In this document: in pieces, positions 33,988 through 43,929 of the stretch
How the letters are laid out: every line of letters starts with the position of its first letter
How positions within the stretch are numbered: the first letter of the stretch is position 1
NCBI GenBank assembly: GCA_015680685.1
Contig: MNCI01025555.1
Span: 80,757-144,756 of the forward strand
Reading direction: 5' to 3'
Origin: Gnetum montanum
Taxonomy: Eukaryota > Streptophyta > Gnetopsida > Gnetales > Gnetaceae
DNA: 64,000 bases
Position numbers and translations under genes: made by a program
Notes under the pieces: model-generated
Database searches by the model: none
The model's input: only the letters and a program-made list of their open reading frames with translations
Told to the model about the DNA's origin: nothing

Positions 33988-35169
33988 TCTGGAGGAATCC
34001 ACTTGAGAGGCATCGACAAAGAAGTACAAAACACCATGATCGACCTGGCACTGAGCATTGTCCGTTGGCCCCTGGCTGGATGTCATCGCACCATGTTCAA
34101 AAGTACATTGGATTGAGGAAAATTTAGTTTAAGGAAAGAAGGTTGTAACTAGGGGATTAGGGATCGATCAAAGGGTGTTATTGTTTGAACTGCGTGAGAG
34201 AAATTCTCTCATGTGAACGAGCGAATTTTTTGGCCCTTGTCAACAACCAATGTATAGCCAAATTGGACCCAAGGCATAGGAGGTGTATTCTTTGGAGAAA
34301 TGGGACCCTTGTATCATGTTTAAGGGAGCTTTTTGTAAATAGCCAAATCCACGCGATGATGTGCAACATGATCATTTGAGACATAAGTGTTTTTCCAAGA
34401 CAATTGCCTTCTCGCCTAGGGCTTGTATGAGAAGAGCCAATGGTCTTTAGTCTATGATGTCAATGGGGTCATGAAGATCATTTCCGAGAATTTTTCTCTT
34501 TGACCCTTTTGTTCTTTTTCTTTTTATTTTTGCTTCTTCTTTTCTTTTGTTTTGCTTTTTGTTGTGTTCTTTTTGGTCTTTTTGAAAAAGCTTGCTTTCA
34601 GTGCTATGCTCATGCTCATGCACTTGCGTTTGTATCATGTACCGTGTATTGTGTTTTGCGTTGCAACTGCTTAGAGAATCACAGTGTACAATAGTGTATT
34701 AAGAGCTTCGGGATGAATATTGCATCAGGGAGATGTAACTGAGTAGGATAAGAAGAACATGATGGAGAATAAGGGATGCATAGGGAGTTGGGAATGTACT
34801 CATGAGGAGATTGATTCACCCAGTTGCATGCATCAGGAGTAATATGATACTTTGTCATCATGATGAAGTGCATCCATGTGCAAACACCTCAGGCATGTCA
34901 TCCTACAAACACAACTACAAGGGGAAAAGAAAACCACAAATGAAATGGTTAACTAAGCACTTTAAACTTGAAAACAACCGAGGAGATGAAGCCACCATGT
35001 GCGATTTCAAAGCAAATAGAATCATGAATAGCATCAGCCTCATGAAGGTCCATGGGACAAATTATGTAGCAAGTCTTTGTGAAACAAGAACAACTAGTTG
35101 CAAAAACACATCTTTTCAAGTTTTTTTTTACTTGGTCATTGATGATATCTCCAGTTTGTAGTCTTAGCA
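33988..35169 (-). other. 3' untranslated region of element 2
   Basis: Aligns with 15890-17021 of element 1 in opposite orientation. It includes a T-rich run at 34500-34565 (A-rich on the element strand) and the conserved antisense frame at 34802-35161. No sense protein is supported. Confidence 0.6.
34802..35161 (+). CDS. Conserved antisense frame in the 3' region of element 2 (119 codons)
   Basis: Starts MRRLIHPVACIRSN and stays open for 119 codons on the strand opposite to the element. It is the counterpart of 15898-16236. Shared residues include the DEVH block, KANRIMNSIS and FQVF. Differences are spread out and there are no frameshifts between the two, which is unusual in this decayed setting. 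A BED zinc-finger origin (TKHFKLENNRGDEATMC, then MKVH) is a tentative idea only. An overlapping 80-codon sense frame (34949-35191) exists but is less conserved at its start. Confidence 0.4.
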   Translation: MRRLIHPVACIRSNMILCHHDEVHPCANTSGMSSYKHNYKGKRKPQMKWLTKHFKLENNRGDEATMCDFKANRIMNSISLMKVHGTNYVASLCETRTTSCKNTSFQVFFYLVIDDISSL

Positions 35170-35440
35170 GATTATTGCGGGTTAGTTTCACATCGTAACC
35201 CCTTGGACAGTGCTAGTTTAGCATCGTAGTGGATGATGCATTGCTAGTTTATAGTCGTAGTAGACTGTAAAGAGGTAAACCAGTTTATAGTCTTAGTGGA
35301 CTTTGGATGCTAGTTTCACATCATGGCAGACAAATGTAGCAGTTTAGTGTCGTACCAGATAGAACTCTATTGTGTTAGTTTATCATCATGACTCCAGGAC
35401 AATCTGTGGTATCAGTTTTAAGTCATGATGCCAGGACATG
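35170..35440 (-). repeat. 3' tandem repeats of element 2
   Basis: About nine units with forms like CTAGTTTAGCATCGTAGTGG, CTAGTTTATAGTCGTAGTAG and TTAGTTTCACATCGTAACCC. Same repeat as 42010-42640 and 15548-15895. Confidence 0.75.
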
Positions 35441-36009
35441 GTGCTTACCTTGCCTGTGTAAGGTGTGATGTTGCATGCATGGTCATGCTGCATGTCTCCA
35501 GATCCTACAAAAATTGACTAGAAAAAAAAAAAAGCAAGCAATACCCATTGTAAACAAATTTAAAATGTAAATGAAAGAAAAGTAATGCATGGTAGTTTAA
35601 GGCCTTTTCGGGCCATGTGTTCTTGTAGTTTTATGTTTTTTAAACAATGTGTAAACCAAGTTGACAAATGTGTAAACAAAGAAAAATGTGTGATCTAAGT
35701 GAGTGGGCAAAATGTGAACGCATAGGCTAGTGCAATGTATACAAAAGTCAAAAATGCATGTCAGAGGGGTAGGCAGGCACCCACATTTTTTGCCAAGGGA
35801 ACGTCTTGGTCATGTAGTTGCTTCTTAACCAGGCATGGATTAGGGAGCATCCAAGGTTTAGGATCCTCTAGGGGGCTGTTGGCTTCAACCACTCATTCGG
35901 GTGTGTTAGTGTTAGGCGTTGCATTAGTTACCATACGTGTACCACCAAGAAAATCCTCTTCCAAAACCTGCGCCATGTTTATTTCGTGGATAGTTGAAGA
36001 GGAAGCATT
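35441..36009 (-). other. Deletion junction region of element 2
   Basis: Joins the end of protease to the 3' region. It contains one TAGTTTAAGGCCTTTTCGGG unit near 35594, the motif that flanks the antisense gene in element 3 on both sides (50870-51030 and near 46325). Recombination between such repeats is a plausible route to loss of the cargo and RT-integrase. No gene seen. Confidence 0.5.
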
Positions 36010-36402
36010 ATCACCATGGATGATAACTTAACCACCTTTGTATGGAAGGTGGATTTCTTGGTGGATGGGAGAGGATATGACCCTTAGTTGGGCTAGCCAA
36101 GGCTTGCTTAGAATCATGTTGAAACCTAGCATCTCCTCTATGGCAGTGAAATCTATGCTAGCGGGGAATTACTCTCCTGCTACAGAGGCTAAGTTGATTG
36201 TACCCTTGACTGTGGCACGTGATCCATTGAAGGATTTTAGACATGTGGTTTTGGTTGGCCTGATTTCATCTGCCAGGCCTAGCTTGTCGATGACAGAATA
36301 TAGGACTACGTTCATTGCTGCACCATCATCAACATGAACTCTACGAATGGTGTACTGCCCAACATGTATGCTTATGGCTAGTGGAGCCATAGTGACCTCC
36401 CC
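36010..36402 (-). pseudogene. Protease of element 2 (decayed)
   Basis: RRVHVDDGAAMNVVLYSVID holds the D-D-G active-site text intact; KSFNGSRATVKGTI, then MLGFNMILSKPWLAQ and YKGG, follow. Two TGA/TAA-type stops interrupt it, one just after VAGE. The frame degenerates near the deletion junction after KKQLHDQDVP, aligning with the natural protease end in elements 1 and 3. Confidence 0.78.
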
Positions 36403-39204
36403 TCATTTGGGGTTGACTTTGACTACATCATTGTGAAAGGTTAGGGTTGTTGAACCCAATTCTTGTGGTGTGGGAGGTAACATTGTTGCATGGATGGATG
36501 CCTCATTTGCAGGGATGTCCTCCATAACAGGAATAGAGGCTAAGACTTGGGCCAATGCTTGGTAGTGAGCAGGTGAGGTCTTGACTAGGTTGTATAAGCT
36601 AAATGTTTTGTTCTTTTGCTTGAGCATTTGCTTTACTTGGGTTAGTGCAGCTACAAAGTCCTTGTCATTATCCGTTGTGTTGGCCTTGACTTCCTCCATG
36701 TGGTTTGAGAGATAGACCTCTAGGGAGGGGGACTTAGGCTTAGTTTGCTTGGGGGTAAGGGCCCTAGTGTTCAGTTGTTGTTTGCTAGTTGTGGCCTTTG
36801 CTTCATCCATGGGGGTTGTGAGGTGCTCGTTTTTCCTCTTATGTTGCCATTTGGTAGGCCTACTTGGGTTGCTAGTGGGGTCAGCCTTTGAAGGAGGGAT
36901 TGAGATGTTGCCCACTATTAGGCTTCAGGTAGGTGAAGGGCCATCACATTGTGGCACCTTGATGAAGAAAGGTTTCTTAGCAGTTTTTGTTGCTACGTCA
37001 TGCTAGTTTAACATCTTAGCAGACGAGTCGTGGTAGTTTAACATCTTAGCGGATGAATGTTGTGGAGCCTTGACCACAAAGGATGTTGTGGATGCTGGGG
37101 GTGGCACCTTGATAAAAAAGGGAGCCCTCTTGCTTGTGGAGGCTAAGGGAATCCTTGCCTTGCTGGGAGGCACATAGATCACAAAAGGGTTTTGCATAGG
37201 TTTGGGCTTTCCACCTATGCTAATCAAATTTATGACATAGGAGGCATCGTCTATGTTGGATTGACTTTCCATGTCAATCACTAGTTGGCCTTGTTCTATC
37301 ATTCCCTGCAGGTCATCTTGCAAGGCATGATAGTTTTCTGTACTGTGACCAGCCATTTGACATAGTATTGGTCCAATTTAAAATGTTGTGGGATCGGGGG
37401 CTCATTTGGTACTGCTAATGTGGGGTTCCTTAGTAGCTCGTAGTACCTATCATGTTTTTGGAAAGTAAGCTTCGACACATGTTTGTGTTGGATTTTCCTA
37501 GCTTTCAAGAGTTGTTCCAATAGTTGAGAAGGTTGCATCAGTAGTGGTGTATACTTTGAGTGGTCCTTGCACTAAAATTTGGACCTTGGGGTGGCCCCTA
37601 TCGATGTAGGTGAGTTAGAGCCAAAGTTGACAGCTTTAGGTTGCTTAGCTGTTGGGCCCCAGTTGATTGCTTTTGTGATTGTGGCTACTGTTGCCTCGAT
37701 TGTGTTTTTCTTACGAGTATGTTGGTTTTTGTAGGCCACATAAGCTGGGTCATTACTTGATTGCACTGCCTCCTCTATGCTTTTGATTTGTGTGAATGCT
37801 TGACTCAAAATATGAGCATTCAAATAATAGAGTTTTGACTTAACATTCACAGCAACTTTAAAAATGGTGAGCAAGTATGTCTTAGGTATGGGCTTGTGGA
37901 GTTCATTTAGGGCTGCACTCTATCTTTGGATGAATTTTTGCCCTGGCTCTAATGGTGCTTGTTTTATTTGGATTAGACTATCTAGTGTGGCTTTAGGCTT
38001 CAAGTTATACTTAAAATGGGTAACAAATTGATGTAACACATCCTCTAGAGAGGATATGGAGTTATGCGGTAGAGCTTGGTACCAGTCTAAGGCTTTTCCA
38101 GTGAAGGACATAGTGAACACACACAGGATTGCATGACACCATGCTTGAAGTAAGAGACACTCTAATCGGAATGTCACTAGGTGAGCATTTGGATCTCCCT
38201 CTTCATGATACTTGGTTAGTTACGGCAGTGAAATTCCTTTTGGTAAATTCAATGGTGGCACTAAAGAGCTAATCGGATCATCTTGATAGAAGTCCAACAC
38301 CTTAACTTCTTCAGTGTTTGTGATTTTAAGGTGCTTTACTTCATCGGTTAATGCTTACATCATTTTTCTCGCTTCTGCCCATTCTTGAGCACTTGGTGGA
38401 CTAGCTGGTTGGTTAGATTGCACATGGTAATAGTTAAATTGTTGTGTGATTTGTAGGAAATATGACTGTAGGGTTATTGATGGTTGTACTTGAGGGACAT
38501 TTACAAATGGGATTGCAATGTGTGGTATGGTGTAGTGAGCAGGTTGATGTTGTTGAATGACAGGTGTGGGCCAATACCCAGTTACAAGTTGTGAGGAAAC
38601 ACCTTGAACTTGTTGAGTTGAAGTAGTGAAGGGTGTTCCTTGGATTTGCACTCATGGTATATAATGAGTAGATGTAGAAGTGGGTATCACAGATGGCATC
38701 CCAATTATTTGGGGTGGGAAGGTCACTCCTATATTAGCTTGAGAGGAGAGTTGTTGGGGTTGTACTTGTAGAAGAGAGGGTAATGTGGTGACCAGAGGAA
38801 TAATAGGGTTGGGCGCATTGAATTGAGTGTTGGTCATAGGGAAAGTAGGAATGGGGGTGGGTGCTTCCTATTGAGAAATAGATCTTGAGTGCTTTTAAAT
38901 GTGTGAAGAGGCATGGTCTCTCCCATGAAAGGGTGGAATAACGAGTTCACGTAAGTATGAGGACTGAGAGTGTGGTATGAATCCCCATGTTCAGATTGTG
39001 CTATGAAATCATCTTCCTCATCTCTATTTTGAGGCTCTATGGGGGGTTTCCATGAGGTTTGATTCCTTGCCATGAGGAGCTAGGATATGAGTTCATGATG
39101 GGATTCAGAGAGGGGAATCACATCATATGCTGAGGGGGTAAAGTTATGGCCTCCCTTATAGATGAGTTCATAATGTCATTTTGCTTCCATTTTCGTGTGA
39201 TCAA
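36403..39204 (-). pseudogene. gag: gag of element 2, C-terminal part
   Basis: Continues the frame cut at 56851. From high to low coordinates: ELIYKGGHNFTP, QSEHGDSYHTLSP, a Gln/Pro/Thr-rich stretch, then the core with GKALDWYQALPHNSI, FVTHFKYNLKPKATLD and PGQKFIQR (about 37920-38180), a QHFKLDQYYVKW region, and a linker with NPFVIYVPP, APFFIKVPPP and SFVVKAP motifs (37003-37356). The 170-codon stretch 36403-36915 holds FSLYNLVKTSPAHYQALAQV, shared with elements 1 and 3. A handful of stops only. Confidence 0.83.
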
Positions 39205-39209
39205 TGGGC

Positions 39210-40808
39210 TTTAATGACAGAAAATGTTGGTCACTAGAAAATACCAAACAAAAATCTATGTAACAGTCTTAACCATGGATCCGTGTGAGGGCCGTGCTGG
39301 AGAAAATGAATCCATAGTGCCCTGAATGGTCTTGTCGATTAGACAGGGACTTACTCAACAAGTAAATTGACGAATATTATAGATATTCTGCAAAACAATT
39401 TGATTCGATGAATCATAAAAGGAGTAGAAAACGATGTAAATAAATTGAAATAATGACAACGTCAATGCGACAAGGAGGATCAGATTTAAGAAAGATGCAC
39501 AATTCCAAGATCTATGTTTTGACCTGAAGACTAAGTATATTGTATACAAACTTCCAATGGCAAACTCCGCTTATCTTGTGTGAAGCATACAAAAAATAAC
39601 CAGAAAACTATTCAACAAGGAGTACAGAATGAAGCTTGGTCTACCTCGTAAGCCAAAGATGGGATGTAAGGAAGGTCAAGCTTGGATGTCTATCGAACAA
39701 CTATTTCTGATTAATAAATCTTTCCAACCGCACTAGACGATCTCTCGATCTCTGATCTACTCTTTTTGCCTTCGGTAGTCTCCACTTAAAACTGCCAGTG
39801 ATCGCCAATGGAGAGAACTATATTTTTGCCAAAGGACTGATCGCTCCTACTGCCAATGCTCAAAAATGTCTTCTGTCTCTGTTAAAAGGTGATGCCCCCA
39901 AAGATAAGCTCAAGATGAAGATCCTGATCCAGATGATGATCCTTTCTTTCTTCGCCAACTGGAGTATTTATAAGTTTGACATGATGTGGAGAAGGAACGG
40001 TCCCAATGACACGTGTCTTGAACTTTCAGAATATCATTGACTTGGTAGACTTGATATTGAAACTGGTCATGTCGCATCACATTTTTGGGAAAAAGGGCAA
40101 AGTACGCTGTCAACCACTTTTGCTGAAGATGCCTCATGATTATGCATAATACGCTCATTAGCGTATTGTGCATGTGGATAACAGGTGCGTATCTAGTACT
40201 ATTTTAGCTAGCTTTATGTTGTATTACACTTGTTTATGCTGTGTCACGTGGCAGACCATAATAGAGCATGGAAGTAGTTGATTCAAGCTATTTTACGCTC
40301 ATTTACGCTGCGAAGTGTAATAGAGCGTAAAAATGGGCAACCTTACAATAAATTACGCTTGTCTACGTTGTGTAGCGTAATAAGTGTAAAAGAGACCAAT
40401 CTGCAAAAAAGAAGAAATCAATCTACCAAGCTCCTTTGGACTTTGACTTTGACTTCCTCAAAGCCCATTACGCTGCTCTATGTAACGGAGCGTAAACTCA
40501 GCCTTGAACAAAATACTTAGCGGAATATGCGTCAAGTCTTAGACCTTAAACTTCGTCAAATTTTCCGAACTAAGTTACTTTTTGATATCAGGCTATGTTA
40601 AGCAGAGTTACGTTGAGCAACACTACGCTATGTTGCGTAATGTAGCATAAAGAGAGAAAACAAAGTAAGATTGAAATCTATAAGGAACTTGGAGACTTGA
40701 TGCTGCACGCCTCTTTGCCTTGTTCTGTCTTCTGGAATTTTGTCGAGAAATTTCGCCCGAATCGTGAATCTTTGCCTTAGGCCTATTCACAATTTCCACG
40801 GTGTTTCA
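39210..40808 (-). repeat. 3' LTR of element 3 (left copy)
   Basis: 1599 bases, TTTAATGAC (right copy TGTAACGAC) to GGTGTTTCA. Complement TATA box at 39965-39972. The part 40180-40660 is crowded with TTACGCT and AGCGTAA words, often paired as imperfect hairpins around the TGCG/TCTATGTAACGGAGCG type of core. Differences from the right copy are mostly C/T and G/A. Confidence 0.92.
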
Positions 40809-40828
40809 ATGGCCCCTCTTTGTTGATG
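40809..40828 (-). other. Polypurine tract of element 3
   Basis: Complement of ATGGCCCCTCTTTGTTGATG, i.e. CAACAAAGAGGGGCCAT next to the LTR start. Confidence 0.8.
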
Positions 40829-41008
40829 GTTAGAGGGCTTGCCCAAAAGACATCGACATAGATTACGAAACACTGGATGGGTAAAAGTACCAACAACGTT
40901 CATCAACGGTTTCTCAAGTATCGTCCTGTCAATGTAGAAGTGCAGAAATAAGGGAAACGGGAGATAAAATGGTATGCGAGTGAACTCTTACAGAGGAAAG
41001 ATGAAAGA

Positions 41009-41074
41009 GGTTCGGGGAAGACTCAAGTGAGGTTTAGGGAAGACTCAAATGAGGTTCGGGGAAGACTCAAATGA
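41009..41074. repeat. Three 22-bp tandem units
   Basis: Three near-identical copies of GGTTCGGGGAAGACTCAA plus RTGA in the 3' region of element 3. No known role. Confidence 0.8.
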
Positions 41075-41460
41075 GCAAGTATAGCTTTTTCATGCATAAG
41101 CAATTAGGCTTTCTCCTGCGATTGTGTTTGCATGGAGTTATGCCACCATATTATAGATGAAGGGGCTTACATAGATGAATTGCGTTGCGTCTGCATGGCC
41201 TGGATGAGTTTTGTTTCACCCATTTTACTAACCCCCCTTCATTTTTTTCTTTGCATCCACTAGGCGAGTTGCATTACGCCAGTTCATGGACTTGACTATA
41301 ATGCAGATGCAGAAAGCGTTTCACATTTTGCATAAGGGGAAACAAATGGGATGGCTAAGGAGGGTAGTAAGAGCTAGAGGTAGGATTATGAGGAGAACAG
41401 GGATGCACTCTTGAGTGGATAAGCTAACTTAAATGGCCATCTCAAAACATTGTATGTATT

Positions 41461-41970
41461 TCACTGCTCAGATGAATGCACCTTTGAACGACATCCCCAT
41501 GACAAGAAACCTGTAACCAAAGAAGAAAATAGAGGACACCATTTCTCGGTTGAATCACTAGAGAGGTTGTTGAAACAAGTACCGTTTGGGGCAAGACAGA
41601 GTGAGTGGGCCGTGAAGGAGGAACCATAACCAGAGGCCAGGATCTTCAATGTTGATGCTCGGCCCAACATATCGTCGCTAAAGAACATCAGATTCATTGC
41701 ACCTGACTGGTTATACAAGGAACCAGCTAGGTGAATCTGTGAAGCCAGAGCTTGATAGTGATGATGAGCGGAGATCCCCAAAGTCGTAGTTGATGAGAAA
41801 TCCTTTGGGGCTCCAGACGGTGAAACTAAATTCTCAGAGGTGCCATCGCTGAAATGGGTGCAGTGACTGCATCTCCGAGGGATCAGTAGTATGCCTTTCA
41901 GCACATCCAAGGAATCAGTAGAATGCCTATGAAGTAGCGATGCTGGGGCTGTCCCAACATCCCACCCCAT
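41461..41970 (-). CDS. Uncharacterised 169-codon sense frame in element 3 3' region
   Basis: Starts MGWDVGTAPASLLHRH at 41970 and stops at 41461, on the element strand downstream of integrase. It is Ser/Thr/His-rich, with HSLCLAPNGTCFNN and no recognised domain or membrane segment. Elements 1 and 2 have no visible homologue at this site. The opposite strand has a broken frame of plausible composition, so the coding strand is not certain. It could be a captured fragment. Confidence 0.3.
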   Translation of the reverse strand: MGWDVGTAPASLLHRHSTDSLDVLKGILLIPRRCSHCTHFSDGTSENLVSPSGAPKDFSSTTTLGISAHHHYQALASQIHLAGSLYNQSGAMNLMFFSDDMLGRASTLKILASGYGSSFTAHSLCLAPNGTCFNNLSSDSTEKWCPLFSSLVTGFLSWGCRSKVHSSEQ

Positions 41971-42009
41971 TTGTTTTGTAGCCGCACAAAGATGATTACG
42001 CTTGCTTGA

Positions 42010-42640
42010 TTCGTATGTTGGCGGTCTATAGATCCTAGTTTTAAGTCCTGGTAGACTATCGTTGCTGGTTTTAAGTCCTAATGGACCATTGTCCCAGTTT
42101 AAAGTTTGGGTGGACCGAAAAGTGCTAGTTTTATGTCATAGCGGATGGTGGTAGAGCTGATTTATGGTCTCAGCAGACCGTGTTGTGGATGTCAGTTTCA
42201 TGTCGTAACCCAGGTACAAATCTTTGCTGGTTTCACGTCTCAGTAGATGACTACTTACCTATGCCAGTTTTATGTCAAGGTGGACAGCCGATGCCAGTTT
42301 AGCATCGTGGCGGACGCCTGCGGAAAATGCCAATTTTACATCTTGGTGGACCTATACAAAACTACCATTTTTACGTCGTAACGGACGGTTGCAACTTGCC
42401 AGTTTTATGTTGTAGCAGACAATCGTTGCCAGTTTAGCGTTATGGTGGACATGTGCAGGAAATGCCAATTTTACGTCATAGCGGATGATCAGTGCCAGTT
42501 TAGTATCATGGAAGAAATGTGAGAAGAGTGCCAGTTTTACGTCGTAGTGAACGGTTGTTGCTAGCTTAGCGTCATAGCGGACGATTATTGCTAGTTTAAC
42601 GTCATGGCGGATGATTGTTGCCATGCCTGATGTTAAGACT
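42010..42640 (-). repeat. 3' tandem repeats of element 3
   Basis: About 18 units of 27-36 bases around AGTTTTACGTCGTAGCGGAC, with variants such as AGTTTAGCGTCATGGCGGAC. The lack of stops in one frame makes a spurious 90-codon frame (42352-42624) repeating D-x-K-L-A. Units nearest integrase are most regular. Confidence 0.85.
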
Positions 42641-42650
42641 GGATAGGCAG

Positions 42651-43929
42651 CTAGATGTAGTACCTCTTCAGATATATATGATTTACAGGATTTGGTAACT
42701 TGTTTCCATGGATATCTGCTAGTTTAAATGCACTGTTGCCATACACATCAGCTACCAAGAAAGGGCCCTCCTAGTTTGCAGAGAACTTGCCTACTGGTTC
42801 GCAAATGACCTTGAGAACCAAATCTCCCTTCTTGATTGGATGTTGTTGAGGATTATGATGATGCTTCTACCTCTGCTTATCTTGATACTTTTCAATGGTA
42901 TCAAGCATCTGTATTTGCTTCTCCTCTATTGAATCCAAATCCATGATCCGAGACTCGGTGTGTTGAGCCTCATTTATAATCGTGGAGAGGATCATTCGTA
43001 GAGAAGGAACTTGTAATTCGAGGGGTAGCACTGCTTCAAATCCATAGACTAGGCTATAGGATGTACTATCTGTAGCTGTCCTACATGTAGTACAATATGC
43101 CCATAGCACATAGAGGATCTTTTCATGCCACCGTCTTTTGTTGCTGTTCAACATTTTCTTGAGCAAATTGATAATGACTTTATTTGTTGCTTTAGCTTGA
43201 CCATTCACTTGTGGGTAATAAGGCAAGGAAAAATATTGTTTAATACCGAGGCTATCACAAAAGGATCTAGTTTCCAAACTGCTAAATTGTGGCCCATTGT
43301 CGGTCACGATAGTCATCAAGAGACCAAATCTAGTTACGATGTTATCTAAAATGAAATGGCAGATTTGTTGAGATGTGATCTTTCGCAAAGGAATGGCTTC
43401 TACCTACTTCGTGAAATACTCAGTAGCGGTGATTATGAAGCTATGACCTGTGGAAGATTTTGGTGTGATAGACCCTATAATGTCTAGTCCCCATCGTTGA
43501 AAGTGCCATGTTATCTGAGTCGTGTGTAGTTCTGTAGGTGACACGTGTATAAGGTTTGCGTAACGCTGACACGTGTCACACGTTTTAACCTTTGTAAGAC
43601 AATATTTTTCCATGTACGACCAATAATACCCTAAGCGATGGATTTTAGAGGCCATGGCTCATGGTGCTACGTGTCCTCCACATAATCCCTCGTGAACCTC
43701 GCCAACGTTGCGCTTGGTCTTTGTTGATGCAAGTAAGCAGCACTCCATCAAAAGAGCATCTACAAAGGGTACTATCTCCTATGATGACGTACTGCCTAGC
43801 TCGCTTGTGGATTGCATCTTTTTGCACACGTGTTAGCTCATACGGTGGTTCGCCACGTAGGAGGTAAGTTTTAATGTTGTCGTACCACTCTGGTGTTCCA
43901 TCATCGAGCAGTGAAGATATTTGCGCCAC
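42651..43929 (-). pseudogene. Integrase of element 3 (decayed)
   Basis: Zinc region with VKTCDTCQRYANLIHV (both Cys present). Catalytic Asp in WGLDIIGSI and VTDNGPQF survive, but the Glu site reads NGQAKATNK, Lys for Glu. The frame is open from 43388 to 42867 (173 codons), with one stop in YFTK-stop-VEAIPL. A frameshift near 43650 separates the N-terminal piece (MAQISSLLDDGTPEWYDNI). The end YLKRYYI-stop is at 42651-42653. The Glu loss alone would abolish strand transfer. Confidence 0.85.

Noticed and set aside
35735-36337. Two + strand frames of about 98 codons each
   Set aside because: Shadows of protease and the deletion junction of element 2, which read clearly on the minus strand.
42352-42624. 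90-codon frame with a repeating D-x-K-L-A pattern, considered as a repeat protein
   Set aside because: It is a by-product of the tandem DNA repeat; the equivalent arrays in elements 1 and 2 are not open.
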